In this document: positions 1-8,398 of the stretch, piece after piece
How positions within the stretch are numbered: the stretch's first letter is position 1
Layout of the letters: the number at the start of each line of letters is the position of its first letter
NCBI RefSeq assembly: GCF_000010725.1
Contig: NC_013854.1
Coordinates: 2,137,001-2,201,000, forward strand
Direction: 5' to 3'
Length of the DNA stretch: 64,000 nt
From: Azospirillum sp. B510
Lineage (GTDB): Bacteria; Pseudomonadota; Alphaproteobacteria; Azospirillales; Azospirillaceae
Notes under the pieces: generated by a model
The model's database searches: none
Seen by the model: only the letters and a program-made list of their open reading frames with translations
What the model was told of the DNA's origin: nothing
Made by a program: the position numbers and the translations under genes

Positions 1-593
1 CGGCGGTTGCTGTAATGGATGGTCATGCCGAAGGCGCGGGCGCGCGCCGCCACCGCCTGGCCGATGCGGCCCATGCCGATGATGCCCAGCCGCTTGCCTC
101 CGACATGGGTGCCCATCAGTTGGGTCGGGGTCCAGCCGGTCCAGGCGCCGGCGCGGATCATCCGCTCCCCCTCCGACGCGCGGCGCGCGGCCCCCAGCAG
201 CAGCAGCAGGGCGATGTCGGCGGTGGCGTCGGTCAGGACGTCGGGCGTGTTGGTCACGGTCAGGCCACGGGCCCGCGCCGCCTCCAGGTCGATATGGTCG
301 GTCCCGACGGAGAAGGTCGCCAGCACCCGGACCCGCGGCGGCAGGGCCGCGATGGCGGCGGCGTCCAGCCGGTCACCGGCGCAGCAGAGCACGGCATCGG
401 CCCCGGTGGCCGCGGCACGGTCGGCGATCTCCCGCCCGCCGAGCGCCTGGTCCTGAGGATTCAGCACCGCCCGGTAATCGCGCGCCGCCCGCGCCTCCAC
501 CGCATCGGGAAGGTGGCGGGTCAGCAACAGCACCGGGCGGGATGCTGGACTGTCCGACTGCGCCGCAAGCGGCATCTCGGCGGGGCTTGTCAT
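1..593 (-). CDS. D-isomer specific 2-hydroxyacid dehydrogenase, N-terminal part (cut by window edge)
   Basis: An ATG at 593 on the reverse strand opens a frame of about 197 residues that leaves the window at base 1. It shows the substrate-domain signature VLATFSVGTDHIDLEAA and then the Rossmann dinucleotide motif GKRLGIIGMGRIGQAVA (GxGxxG), in the order usual for glyoxylate/hydroxypyruvate reductases. Members reduce 2-keto acids with NAD(P)H in the cytosol. The catalytic Arg/Glu/His residues of the C-terminal half lie outside the window, so the substrate cannot be named. A purine-rich AAGGGAA lies about 12 nt upstream of the ATG. The gene is head-to-head with the envelope-protein gene at 691. 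Confidence 0.88.
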   Translation of the reverse strand, partial: MTSPAEMPLAAQSDSPASRPVLLLTRHLPDAVEARAARDYRAVLNPQDQALGGREIADRAAATGADAVLCCAGDRLDAAAIAALPPRVRVLATFSVGTDHIDLEAARARGLTVTNTPDVLTDATADIALLLLLGAARRASEGERMIRAGAWTGWTPTQLMGTHVGGKRLGIIGMGRIGQAVAARARAFGMTIHYSNR

Positions 594-690
594 TCCGGCG
601 GTTCCCTTCCATTGATTAGGACATTCGGGTGGCGGGCCTTTCGGACCGCGGGAAAAACACCCATACTTCACCCAGTGCCGTCAATCACCT

Positions 691-1575
691 GTGGATCCCG
701 CCTTGCTCGAGCGTCTTTCCGCCTTTCCGGCAACCATTGGCCCGGCAACCGTTGGCGCGGTCCTCGCAGCCGCCATCTCCACCGGCGCCTTCCTCGCGGC
801 CTCCCCCGCCCTGGCACAGCCTGCGGCGACCTCGTTGGCGGCGATGTCGGCCAGGATCCAGCCGCACCGCGCGATCTACACCATGGCGCTGGCCTCGGCG
901 CGCAACGGGTCGAAGGTCAGCGACGTCCGCGGACGCATGATGTTCGAATGGGCCGACGCCTGCGATGGCTGGACGACGGAGCAGCGTTTCCAGTTGCGCT
1001 TCGTCTATAGCGAAGGCGACGACATGGCGATGAACACCAACTACACGACCTGGGAGGCGAAGAACGGCCTGCGCTACCGCTTCAATGTCCGCAAGCTGGT
1101 CAACGGCGAGGTGGACGAGGAGGTGCGCGGCGAGGCGAACCTCAACGCCGACGGCGCCGGCACCGCCCAGTTCACCAAGCCGGAGCCGCAGGAGATGGAT
1201 CTGCCGGCCCGCACCATGTTCCCCACCGCCCACACGCTGGCGATCCTGGACCATGCGGAACGGGGCGAGCCCTTCTTCTCGCGCACCATCTTCGACGGTT
1301 CCGACGCCGAGGGTCCGACCGAGGTGTCGACCGTGGTCGGCAAGCCCGGCACGCCGAAGGATGAGGCGAAGAGCCCGCTGTTGAAGGTGGGCAAGGCCTG
1401 GCCGGTGCGCATGGCCTTCTTCCCGCTCCAGAGCGATTCGGCCCAGCCGGAATATGAGATGAGCCTGAATCTTCTGGAGAACGGCATCGCCGAATCCATG
1501 CTGATCGACTATGGCGACTTCACCGTCAATGCGGTGCTGGAGAAGATCGAGGCGCTGCCGAAATCCGGTTGCTGA
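691..1575 (+). CDS. eipB: EipB-like cell envelope integrity protein (DUF1849)
   Basis: This 294-residue protein starts at GTG 691; no ATG lies near the start. The N-terminus is a signal peptide with a long Ala-rich core ending at an ALA-QPA cleavage site near residue 42, so it is predicted to be periplasmic. The mature part matches DUF1849: repeated beta strands, ADACDGW near residue 90, and a C-terminal SGC. In Brucella EipB these two cysteines form a conserved disulfide, and the protein supports envelope integrity. Both cysteines are present here. The pathway is inferred from the family; no neighbour supports it. The gene stands alone, between a divergent dehydrogenase and a small hypothetical gene. 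Confidence 0.85.
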   Translation: MDPALLERLSAFPATIGPATVGAVLAAAISTGAFLAASPALAQPAATSLAAMSARIQPHRAIYTMALASARNGSKVSDVRGRMMFEWADACDGWTTEQRFQLRFVYSEGDDMAMNTNYTTWEAKNGLRYRFNVRKLVNGEVDEEVRGEANLNADGAGTAQFTKPEPQEMDLPARTMFPTAHTLAILDHAERGEPFFSRTIFDGSDAEGPTEVSTVVGKPGTPKDEAKSPLLKVGKAWPVRMAFFPLQSDSAQPEYEMSLNLLENGIAESMLIDYGDFTVNAVLEKIEALPKSGC

Positions 1576-1766
1576 CCGGCACGGCGGGCGCCGGACGCCC
1601 GCGTCCGTGATATTTCAGGCCCGGCCGCCGGACCGCCGCCGCCGGACCGCCGATGTCACGGCCGTTTCCCTGTTGATCGCGACTCGCCGCTGCGCTTAAC
1701 TGTCGATTGAAATTTGGCGCAACAGGCCGGCCCGATCGGTCGCCGGCCGTCCGAGGGCATTCCGTC

Positions 1767-1994
1767 ATGAGCAAGAAGCATGTCCAGATCGGACAGGTTT
1801 TCCAGGCGATCGGCAGCGCCGGTGGCCGCGGTTGGCGGGTAACGGCGACGGTCAACCTGCTGGGCATTCCCCATGCCCGCGTCGTCTGCACCGAAGACGA
1901 TGGCGTGTTCAAGACCCTGAGCTGTTCGGTCCTCGCCGACACCAGCCACTACCGTCTCATCGCCTCGGCCCCGGCGGACGGGATGGCGGCCTGA
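1767..1994 (+). CDS. small conserved-looking hypothetical protein (75 aa)
   Basis: I do not recognise the family. ATG 1767 begins MSKKHVQIGQVFQ. An upstream in-frame start at 1707 would add an Arg/Pro-rich stretch that looks non-coding. The protein is compact and beta-rich, has no signal peptide or membrane segment, and contains two cysteines. It faces rarA tail-to-tail, with 45 bp between the stops. Its composition (hydrophobic core, regular spacing of charge) suggests a real small cytosolic protein, but nothing shows its role. Confidence 0.6.
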   Translation: MSKKHVQIGQVFQAIGSAGGRGWRVTATVNLLGIPHARVVCTEDDGVFKTLSCSVLADTSHYRLIASAPADGMAA

Positions 1995-2039
1995 GCCGTA
2001 ATCCCGGAAGTCGCCGGCCGGTACCCCCAACCGGACGGC

Positions 2040-3359
2040 CTACTCCTCTCCGCGCCGCTCGCGCAGCTTGGCCCAGTAATCCAGGCGCTTGCGCAGATCG
2101 CGCTCGAAACCGCGCTCGACGGGCTGATAGAACGCGCGCCGCGCCATCCCCTCGGGGAAGTAGTTCTGGCCGGAAAAGCCCTCCGCCGTGTCGTGGTCGT
2201 ACTCGTACCCCTTGCCGTAGCCGATGCTCTTCATCAGCTTGGTCGGCGCGTTCAGGATATGCTTGGGCGGCATCAGGGAGCCGGTTTCCTTCGCCGCGCG
2301 CACCGCCGCTTTGTAGGCCGTGTAGCCCGCATTCGACTTGGGCGCCGTCCCCAGATAGATGACCAGCTGCGCCAGGGCCAGTTCGCCCTCCGGGCTGCCC
2401 AGCCTTTCATAGGCCTCCCAGGCGGCGATCGCCTGGGTCAGGGCGTTGGGGTCGGCCAGACCGACATCCTCCACCGCGAAACGGGTCAGGCGCCGCGCGA
2501 TGTAGCGCGGATCCTCGCCGCCATCCAGCATGCGGCTGTACCAGTAGAGCGCCGCATCGGTGTCGGACCCGCGCAACGACTTGTGCAGGGCACTGATCAG
2601 ATTGTAATGCCCCTCCTGCGCCTTGTCATAGAGCGGGGCGCGGCGCTGGATGGTGGCGGCGAGCGCGTTGGTGTCCAGCACCGCGGCACCCGGCAAGGCG
2701 AAGAGCTCCTCGCACAGGTTGAGGCAGAAGCGGCCGTCGCCATCGGCCATCGCCTTCACCGCGGCGCGGGCGTCGGCGTCCAGCGGCAGCGGCCTCCCCA
2801 TCTCCGCCTCGGCCCGCGACAGCAGCTTTTCCAGCGCCGCATCGTCCAGCCGGTTCAGGACGAAGACCTGCGCCCGCGACAGCAAGGCGGCGTTCAACTC
2901 GAAGGATGGATTCTCGGTGGTGGCGCCCACCAGCGTGACGGTGCCGTCCTCGACGAAGGGCAGGAAGCCGTCCTGCTGGGAACGGTTGAAACGATGGATC
3001 TCGTCGATGAACAGCAGCGTGCCCTGCCCCGCCGCCCGGCGGGCGCGGGCGGCGTCGAAGACCTTGCGCAGATCGGCGACGCCGGAGAAGACCGCCGACA
3101 GCGGTTCGAAATGCAGGTCGGTGCTGTGGGCCAGCAGGCGGGCGATGGTGGTCTTGCCGCAGCCGGGCGGCCCCCACAGGATCATGGAGGCCAGCCGCCG
3201 CGCCGCCACCATGCGGCCCAGCGGCCCGTCGGGCTTCAACAGATGATCCTGCCCGACCACCTCGTCCAGCGTGCGCGGGCGCAACCGGTCGGCGAGCGGG
3301 CGGGGAGCCGCCGACTCGAACAGCCCGGCATCACCGCCCGACTCGCCGCGTTTCGCCAT
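2040..3359 (-). CDS. rarA: replication-associated recombination protein A (AAA+ ATPase)
   Basis: RarA/MgsA belongs to the clamp-loader branch of AAA+ ATPases and acts at stalled replication forks. The 439-residue length is typical. Seen in order: Walker A GPPGCGKTT near residue 65, Walker B LLFIDEIHRFN near 118, sensor-1 region GATTENPSF, and the C-terminal tetramerisation domain with PPKHILNAPTKLMK and GYEYDHD. It starts at ATG 3359 and is followed closely upstream on the same strand by a lipoprotein gene (stop at 3367). That 7-bp gap suggests co-transcription, though the lipoprotein gives no functional hint. Confidence 0.96.
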   Translation of the reverse strand: MAKRGESGGDAGLFESAAPRPLADRLRPRTLDEVVGQDHLLKPDGPLGRMVAARRLASMILWGPPGCGKTTIARLLAHSTDLHFEPLSAVFSGVADLRKVFDAARARRAAGQGTLLFIDEIHRFNRSQQDGFLPFVEDGTVTLVGATTENPSFELNAALLSRAQVFVLNRLDDAALEKLLSRAEAEMGRPLPLDADARAAVKAMADGDGRFCLNLCEELFALPGAAVLDTNALAATIQRRAPLYDKAQEGHYNLISALHKSLRGSDTDAALYWYSRMLDGGEDPRYIARRLTRFAVEDVGLADPNALTQAIAAWEAYERLGSPEGELALAQLVIYLGTAPKSNAGYTAYKAAVRAAKETGSLMPPKHILNAPTKLMKSIGYGKGYEYDHDTAEGFSGQNYFPEGMARRAFYQPVERGFERDLRKRLDYWAKLRERRGEE

Positions 3360-3366
3360 CTCCGCC

Positions 3367-3735
3367 TCAGCGCACCGAGTTGCAGCGCTGATAGCACTGT
3401 TTCAGCTGGAAACCGCAATTGTCGGTCGGGCTGAAGGGGGTCGATTCGGTGCGGTCGATGCCACCGAGGGTGCGCGCCGCCACCGAATCCATGCAGGCAT
3501 TGTGGCTGCGCTCGCACTGGGCCTGACAGGAACCGCCGGCGCCGGTGCCGCCATCGATCCGCAGCGACTGGTCGTCGGCACCGCCACGCGGCGTGGAGGG
3601 GCCGGGGACCACGGTGACGGTGGGGGCCGGGCCGTTGGCCGGACGCCCCCCCGACTGGTCGGCGCAGGCCGACAGGCCGATCAGAACCACGGCCAGAAGC
3701 GGGGCGATGAGATGGACCGGACGGAACTTAGCCAC
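3367..3735 (-). CDS. small Cys-containing lipoprotein of unknown function
   Basis: The best start is GTG 3735, preceded by AGGAG at normal spacing. A longer frame from 3867 lacks coding character. The N-terminus is a lipoprotein signal: basic VAKFR, a hydrophobic LIAPLLAVVLIG run and the lipobox LSAC. A Pro/Gly/Thr-rich linker follows, then a C-terminal domain with six cysteines in pairs such as CQAQCERSHNACMD and CGFQLKQCYQRC. These suggest disulfides or a CHCH-like helical hairpin in the periplasm. I do not recognise a family. It lies 7 bp upstream of rarA and could share its transcript. Confidence 0.75.
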   Translation of the reverse strand: MAKFRPVHLIAPLLAVVLIGLSACADQSGGRPANGPAPTVTVVPGPSTPRGGADDQSLRIDGGTGAGGSCQAQCERSHNACMDSVAARTLGGIDRTESTPFSPTDNCGFQLKQCYQRCNSVR

Positions 3736-3851
3736 GACGGCTCCTATTCTTCTTGTTGCGAGGAGGGCCTTTGGGCATGACGGAATGCCACACCCCTCTG
3801 GACCATCCCCCATTCGGCCCCCACTATGCCGATAACCACCACAAGAAGGGA

Positions 3852-4121
3852 ATGACTGAAATGACATCGAAACCGGAGGGCGGGCAACCGCGTCACCGCT
3901 CCTGGCGGTTGCTGCTGGCTCTGCTCCTCCTCGGCCTCGTCATGCTGGCCTCGCGCGCGTTGGCTCTGCCCAATGTCGGCATGGCCGAGATGATCGTCCC
4001 GCTTCTGGGCGGCCTGTTCGTGGCCGTCGCCATCGTCCTGATCGTGCGCCGCGACCGCGCCGACCGCGACGCCCTGCCGCCGTCCCGGCGCGACCGCCCG
4101 GACCAGGGCATGCCGGACTGA
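3852..4121 (+). CDS. small two-helix membrane protein (89 aa)
   Basis: The start is ATG 3852 with AAGAAGGGA just upstream; earlier in-frame codons look non-coding. Two hydrophobic segments are seen: LLLALLLLGLVMLAS near residue 20 and MIVPLLGGLFVAVAIVLIV near 55. A basic Arg/Asp-rich tail follows, predicted cytosolic. No known family is recognised. The gene is divergent from the lipoprotein gene and convergent with the DedA-type gene, whose stop is only 10 bp away. Confidence 0.7.
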   Translation: MTEMTSKPEGGQPRHRSWRLLLALLLLGLVMLASRALALPNVGMAEMIVPLLGGLFVAVAIVLIVRRDRADRDALPPSRRDRPDQGMPD

Positions 4122-4131
4122 CCCGTCCCGG

Positions 4132-4710
4132 TCAGACGAACTTGAAGCTGAGCAGGCCGCCGACCACCACGACCAGAAGGACGGTGGCCACCAGCATCAG
4201 ACGCTTCTCGATGATCCGCTGAACCTGCGGCCCGTAGAAGTGCATCAGGATCGCGATCATGTAGAAGCGGGAGAAACGGGCGACGATCGAACAGAGGACG
4301 AAGACCGTCAGGTCGAGATGGGCGAATCCGGCGGTGATCGTCAGTAGCTTGTAGGGGATCGGCGTAACCCCCTTCAGGATCAGGAACCAGGGGCCGAATT
4401 CGGCGAACATCTCCTGGAAATGCTGGAACGACTCCTGCGCGTTGTAGAAGTCGATGATCATCCGCCCGACGCTCTCGAACAGATAGAAGCCCAGCGCGTA
4501 GCCGAGCAGGCCGCCCAGCAGCGACGCGAGCGCACAGATGTTGGTATAGAACCAAAGTCGCTTCGGCTTCTCCAGGCACATCGGCACCAGCATCACGTCC
4601 GGTGGCAATGGGAAGAAGGAGCTTTCGGCGAAGGAGATCGCCGACATCCACCAGACGGCATCGTCGCGGGCGGACAGGCGCTGTAGGCGCGTGTAAAGAG
4701 AACGCAACAT
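4132..4710 (-). CDS. DedA/YqaA-family inner-membrane protein
   Basis: A 192-residue polytopic protein from ATG 4710 (MLRSLYTRLQRLS). It has the DedA/SNARE-associated signature: FAESSFFPLPPDVMLVPM near residue 30, several membrane helices (LASLLGGLLGYALGF and VATVLLVVVVGGLL), and GVTPIPYKLLTITAG with the conserved Pro/Tyr of this branch. The family functions in membrane homeostasis as lipid flippase or transport-like proteins; the substrate is unknown. An upstream in-frame extension to 4851 would run through the rplQ terminator hairpin and is rejected. Confidence 0.85.
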   Translation of the reverse strand: MLRSLYTRLQRLSARDDAVWWMSAISFAESSFFPLPPDVMLVPMCLEKPKRLWFYTNICALASLLGGLLGYALGFYLFESVGRMIIDFYNAQESFQHFQEMFAEFGPWFLILKGVTPIPYKLLTITAGFAHLDLTVFVLCSIVARFSRFYMIAILMHFYGPQVQRIIEKRLMLVATVLLVVVVGGLLSFKFV

Positions 4711-4732
4711 TCGACCGGCCACATATGAGAAA

Positions 4733-4766
4733 ACCCTTCCCTCGGGGCTTGGCCCGAAGGAAGGGT
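4733..4766 (-). terminator. Rho-independent terminator after rplQ
   Basis: ACCCTTCC (4733-4740) pairs perfectly with GGAAGGGT (4759-4766). Inside that, TCGGG pairs with CCCGA around a GCTTGG loop. Read on the reverse strand the stem is followed by TTTTCT, so it ends the rpsM-rpsK-rpoA-rplQ transcript about 100 bp past the rplQ stop. Confidence 0.85.
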
Positions 4767-4866
4767 CTTGGATAATGCCAATGTAGGCGGTTCCGTCCCG
4801 TACGACAAGAAGTCCTGAGACCCGATGCCGCACGGTCCGGACGGCCAGCACGCAAGGCCGGCACGC

Positions 4867-5289
4867 TTACTCGGCGGTCTCGACCTCGGCGGTCTCCTGG
4901 GTCGGGCCGGAGTTCTGGCCCTTGGCCGAAACATCGCGGTCGACCAGCTCGAACACGGCCATGTCGGCGGCGTCGCCATAGCGGAAGCCGGCCTTCAGGA
5001 CGCGGCTGTAGCCACCCTGACGGTCCTTGTAGCGGTCGGCCAGGACGGTGAACAGCTTGGTCACCGTGTCGTTGTCGCGCAGTTGGGCGAAAGCCAGGCG
5101 ACGGTTGGCAAGGCCACCCTTCTTGCCGAGCGTGATCAGCTTGTCGACGATCGGACGCAGGTCCTTCGCCTTCGGCAGGGTGGTGGTGATCTGCTCGTGC
5201 TTGATCACCGCATTCGCCATGTTCGAGAACATGGCCTTGCGGTGGCTGCTGGTCTTGCTGAACTTACGTCCCGAAACGCCGTGACGCAT
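4867..5289 (-). CDS. rplQ: 50S ribosomal protein L17
   Basis: bL17 of the large ribosomal subunit, 140 residues from ATG 5289. It has the usual N-terminus ([17 protein letters not shown]), the helix [20 protein letters not shown] and the conserved [19 protein letters not shown]. The C-terminal acidic tail after residue 120 is the variable extension common in alphaproteobacteria. It is the last gene of the alpha operon. It is separated from rpoA by 162 bp that contain an intrinsic-terminator-like hairpin, so its dose may be set separately from rpoA. Confidence 0.98.
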   Translation of the reverse strand: MRHGVSGRKFSKTSSHRKAMFSNMANAVIKHEQITTTLPKAKDLRPIVDKLITLGKKGGLANRRLAFAQLRDNDTVTKLFTVLADRYKDRQGGYSRVLKAGFRYGDAADMAVFELVDRDVSAKGQNSGPTQETAEVETAE

Positions 5290-5400
5290 GGCGGTCCTCC
5301 TTCATGGCGTGGCCCCCCTCGGGGAGCCGATCGTGAACCCCGCCGCCCAGTCATAGCGCTGGTACGGCTTGCGGGTCGGGCCGTGGCGGCCCTGGGAAAA

Positions 5401-5432
5401 GCGCCCTCCCCGCCTGACGGCGGAAAGGGCGC
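5401..5432 (-). terminator. terminator/attenuator hairpin between rpoA and rplQ
   Basis: GCGCCCT (5401-5407) pairs with AGGGCGC (5426-5432), with an inner CCGCC/GGCGG stem around a short loop. On the reverse strand the hairpin is followed by TTTTCCC. It lies 20 bp past the rpoA stop and 111 bp before the rplQ start. Read-through would give partial attenuation of rplQ; a separate rplQ promoter is the alternative. Confidence 0.65.
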
Positions 5433-5451
5433 GGGCAAAAAAGCGAGATGC

Positions 5452-6468
5452 TTAGTACGGCTCTTCCAGACGCTTGGCCAGCTCTTCGATGTTCTCCGGC
5501 GGCCAGTTCGGGATTTCCATACCGAGGTGCAGGCCCATCTGGGACAGCACTTCCTTGATCTCGTTCAGCGACTTGCGGCCGAAGTTCGGGGTGCGGAGCA
5601 TTTCCGCCTCGGTCTTCTGCACCAGATCGCCGATGTAGACGATATTGTCGTTCTTGAGGCAGTTGGCCGAACGCACCGACAGTTCCAGCTCGTCCACCTT
5701 GCGGAGCAGGTTCTTGTTGAACGGAACCTCCTCGTGCTTCTCCTCGGAGACGGCGTGCGTCGGCTCCTCGAAGTTGATGAACAGCTGCAGCTGGTCCTGC
5801 ATGATGCGGGCGGCGAGCGCCACCGCGTCATCCGGCTTGACCGAGCCGTTGGTCTCCACCGTCATCGACAGGCGGTCATAGTCGGTGACCTGCCCGACGC
5901 GGGCGTTGTCGACCTTGTAGGACACCTTGCGGACCGGGGAGAACAGGGCGTCGATCGGGATCAGGCCGATGGGCGCGTCTTCCGGACGGTTCTGGCTGGC
6001 CGGGACATAGCCCTTGCCGGTCTCGACCGTCAGTTCCATGTTCAGCCGCGCGCCGTTGTCCAGCGTGCAGATGACCAGTTCCGGATCCATGACCTGGATG
6101 TCGGGACCGGTCTCGATCATGCCGGCCTTGACCTCGCCCGGGCCTTCGGCGCGCAGGCGCATGCGCTTCGGGCCGTCGCCGCCCATGCGCAGACCCATCG
6201 TCTTGATGTTCAGGACGATGTCGGTCACATCCTCGCGGACGCCGGGGATGGACGAGAACTCGTGCAGCACGCCGTCGATGTGGATCGAGGTGACGGCGGC
6301 ACCCTGCAACGAGGAGAGCAGGATGCGGCGCAGCGCGTTGCCGAGCGTCAGGCCGAAGCCGCGTTCCAGCGGCTCGGCGACCACGGTCGCGAAGCGGTCG
6401 GCGTCGTCACCGGGCTGGATCTCCAGCTTGCTCGGCTTAATCAGTTCCTGCCAGTTCTTCTGAAGCAC
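5452..6468 (-). CDS. rpoA: DNA-directed RNA polymerase subunit alpha
   Basis: The RNAP alpha subunit, 338 residues, starts at GTG 6468 ([16 protein letters not shown]). The N-terminal domain carries [18 protein letters not shown], the alpha-dimer and beta/beta' assembly core. The C-terminal domain from about residue 255 carries [14 protein letters not shown] and [14 protein letters not shown], the UP-element and activator contact surface. Length and order are normal. Downstream, rplQ is separated by a terminator-like hairpin; upstream, rpsK is 136 bp away. Confidence 0.99.
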   Translation of the reverse strand: MLQKNWQELIKPSKLEIQPGDDADRFATVVAEPLERGFGLTLGNALRRILLSSLQGAAVTSIHIDGVLHEFSSIPGVREDVTDIVLNIKTMGLRMGGDGPKRMRLRAEGPGEVKAGMIETGPDIQVMDPELVICTLDNGARLNMELTVETGKGYVPASQNRPEDAPIGLIPIDALFSPVRKVSYKVDNARVGQVTDYDRLSMTVETNGSVKPDDAVALAARIMQDQLQLFINFEEPTHAVSEEKHEEVPFNKNLLRKVDELELSVRSANCLKNDNIVYIGDLVQKTEAEMLRTPNFGRKSLNEIKEVLSQMGLHLGMEIPNWPPENIEELAKRLEEPY

Positions 6469-6604
6469 GGATCGACCTCAAGATGCCATCGGGTGAATAC
6501 GAACCCGCAGGGTCCGAACCATTCCCATGCTGAGGAGGCCGCGATGGCGGCGGCCCCCTGCCCCGGAATGGCCGGTCCCCGCGGGTGCGGAAACGATACT
6601 GACC

Positions 6605-7003
6605 TTAGACGCGACGCTTCTTCGGCGGGCGAACGCCGTTGTGCGGGATCGGCGTGACGTCGCGGATCGAGGTGATCTGGAAGCCGATCGACTGAAGGGC
6701 GCGCAGGGCGGACTCACGCCCCGAACCCGGACCCTTCACTTCGACTTCCAGGGTCTTCATGCCGTGTTCCTGAGCCTTGCGGCCGGCATCCTCGGCAGCG
6801 ACCTGGGCGGCGTAGGGGGTCGACTTGCGCGAACCCTTGAAGCCCATGGTGCCCGACGACGACCAGGCGATGGTGTTGCCCTGCGCGTCGGTGATGGTGA
6901 TCATCGTGTTGTTGAACGAGGCGTTCACATGAGCGACGCCGGCGGTGATGTTCTTGCGCTCGCGACGACGCAGGCGCTGAGAAGCGGCGGAGGGCTTGGC
7001 CAT
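6605..7003 (-). CDS. rpsK: 30S ribosomal protein S11
   Basis: uS11, 132 residues from ATG 7003. Key segments: [38 protein letters not shown], and the basic C-terminus [10 protein letters not shown] that binds 16S rRNA at the platform. It lies 15 bp downstream of rpsM and is clearly co-transcribed with it. The 136-bp gap to rpoA has no strong terminator that I can see. Confidence 0.99.
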   Translation of the reverse strand: MAKPSAASQRLRRRERKNITAGVAHVNASFNNTMITITDAQGNTIAWSSSGTMGFKGSRKSTPYAAQVAAEDAGRKAQEHGMKTLEVEVKGPGSGRESALRALQSIGFQITSIRDVTPIPHNGVRPPKKRRV

Positions 7004-7018
7004 TTTGCGTTCGTCCTC

Positions 7019-7387
7019 TTACTTCTTCTTGCCGGCGATCGGCTTGGCCGGGCCCTTGCGGGTGCGGGCATTGGTGTGCGTGCGCTGGCCGCGGACCGGC
7101 AGGCCCTTGCGGTGACGCAGGCCGCGGTAGCAGCCCAGGTCCATCAGACGCTTGATGTTCATGGCGACTTCACGACGAAGATCGCCCTCGACGCGGTAGT
7201 CGGCGTCGATGGTCTCGCGGATCTTCAGGACTTCGTCGTCCGTCAGCTCGTTCACGCGACGCTCGGCCGGGATCTCCAGCTTCGCGCAGATTTCCTTGGC
7301 CTTGAAGGGGCCGATGCCATGGATGTAGGTCAACCCGATCTCCACGCGCTTTTGCGCGGGGATGTTGACGCCAGCGATACGCGCCAC
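7019..7387 (-). CDS. rpsM: 30S ribosomal protein S13
   Basis: uS13 of the small-subunit head, 122 residues, starting at GTG 7387 ([20 protein letters not shown]). The helix-two-turn-helix region [14 protein letters not shown] and the basic tail [21 protein letters not shown] are intact. It is the first gene of this alpha operon. In most bacteria secY and adk precede it, but here a TPR gene and an EF-G gene lie upstream, and a strong own promoter is visible at 7526-7553. Confidence 0.99.
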   Translation of the reverse strand: MARIAGVNIPAQKRVEIGLTYIHGIGPFKAKEICAKLEIPAERRVNELTDDEVLKIRETIDADYRVEGDLRREVAMNIKRLMDLGCYRGLRHRKGLPVRGQRTHTNARTRKGPAKPIAGKKK

Positions 7388-7455
7388 GCTGCTCTCCTTG
7401 ATCTCGATATCTCAACGGCAGCCCGTCGGGCCGCCTACACACCGAGCAAATCCCG

Positions 7456-7498
7456 TCCGGCGTGACGCCGGAAGCGGGAACGCACAATGTTTCCCGCT
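7456..7498 (-). promoter_or_regulatory. two stem-loops in the rpsM leader
   Basis: Between the promoter and the rpsM start, TCCGGCG (7456-7462) pairs with CGCCGGA (7466-7472). Directly beside it, AGCGGGAA (7473-7480) pairs with TTCCCGCT (7491-7498). The paired stems sit in the 5' leader of the rpsM mRNA. They are candidates for ribosomal-protein autoregulation, which in E. coli uses S4 on the alpha leader. The S4 link is inference. Confidence 0.5.
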
Positions 7499-7525
7499 GC
7501 CCCGGCGGGGCGGCGAGAGGGTGCG

Positions 7526-7553
7526 ACTATAGAAAAACTCCAGGACTTGTCAA
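7526..7553 (-). promoter_or_regulatory. sigma-70 type promoter of rpsM
   Basis: On the reverse strand TTGACA (7548-7553) and TATAGT (7526-7531) are separated by 16 bp, giving near-consensus -35 and -10 boxes in an otherwise GC-rich region. Transcription would start near 7519, about 130 nt before the rpsM start codon, leaving room for the leader stem-loops. Confidence 0.75.
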
Positions 7554-7597
7554 GACCGATTGCGGCGCGAAAGCGGTGTCCGCGCGGGTCGGACGGG

Positions 7598-8155
7598 CTA
7601 AAGCGCCACCCCCACGCCGCGCGACCGGATCGCGTCGGCCTGGGCGCGGACCCGGTCGAGATGCGGGTTGATCGCCAAAGCCGCATCGAAGGCCCGCAAA
7701 GCCGGCTGGTCGTCGCCGAGCGCCAGATAGACCAGCCCGAGCTCGACCAGCGCGCCGAAATGGCGGGGCTCCAGCGACAGCGCGCGACGCAGGTCGAGCA
7801 TGGCGGCGCGGTAGTCGCCCAGCATGTAATGGGCGGCGGCCCGCTTGTTCCACCCTTCGGCATAGGACGGGTCGCGCGCGACCACCGAATCGAAGGCCCG
7901 GAGCGCCGACTCATAGTCATCGTGACTGAGGTCGGCCACCCCGGCCCGCATGTCGCGCGTCATCGCCGGATCAGGATGAGCCAGCCAGAAATCCCAGATA
8001 TGCTCCTCCACCGATTCGGCATAGGCCGCGTCGGTGGTGGCATGCAAAGCCTGGAAAAGTCTGTCGAGACGCAGGTTTCCCTGACCCGCTCCGGCCGGCA
8101 CGCCGAGGGTCAGCGACAAAAGCACAGTCAAGGGAAAGAAGCGTCGAATCGTCAT
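7598..8155 (-). CDS. exported TPR-repeat protein
   Basis: A 185-residue protein from ATG 8155. The N-terminus MTIRRFFPLTVLLSLTLG is a signal peptide. Three tandem tetratricopeptide repeats follow: DYESALRAFDSVVARDPSYAEGW near residue 95 (quoted in part), the unit with YRAAMLDLRRALSLEPRHF, and QPALRAFDAALAINPHLD. TPR proteins are protein-protein scaffolds; this one probably works in the periplasm. The partner is unknown. It lies between the EF-G gene and the rpsM promoter and ends 45 bp before that promoter. Confidence 0.8.
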   Translation of the reverse strand: MTIRRFFPLTVLLSLTLGVPAGAGQGNLRLDRLFQALHATTDAAYAESVEEHIWDFWLAHPDPAMTRDMRAGVADLSHDDYESALRAFDSVVARDPSYAEGWNKRAAAHYMLGDYRAAMLDLRRALSLEPRHFGALVELGLVYLALGDDQPALRAFDAALAINPHLDRVRAQADAIRSRGVGVAL

Positions 8156-8332
8156 GTACCAAATTTGTGCACGGATTCGTCGCGCTGCCAACTATTTTTT
8201 TGTTGCAAAACGCTAACAAATCCGGCAAGGGCGCCACCGCCGGCCTTCGGACCACCGGCCTACGCCCCTTATACCCTCGGTTCAGGCTGGAGAGCGGCTC
8301 CTGCCCGGATCCGGATATCCTCCAAACGGCGA

Positions 8333-8360
8333 ACGGCCGGCGGATCGCTCCGCCGGCCGT
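8333..8360 (-). terminator. GC-rich hairpin after the EF-G gene
   Basis: ACGGCCGGCGGA (8333-8344) pairs perfectly with TCCGCCGGCCGT (8349-8360) across a 4-nt loop, 39 bp past the stop at 8399. There is no T-tract, so it may be a pause/termination aid or a 3' stabiliser rather than a classic terminator. Confidence 0.5.
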
Positions 8361-8398
8361 CAGCTTTACCGGATGTGCCCCGATTGTCCGAAGGACGA

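Noticed and set aside
4825..6657. 610-residue plus-strand frame across rplQ-rpoA
   Set aside because: Covers two reverse-strand ribosomal/RNAP genes and a terminator; composition is antisense-like.
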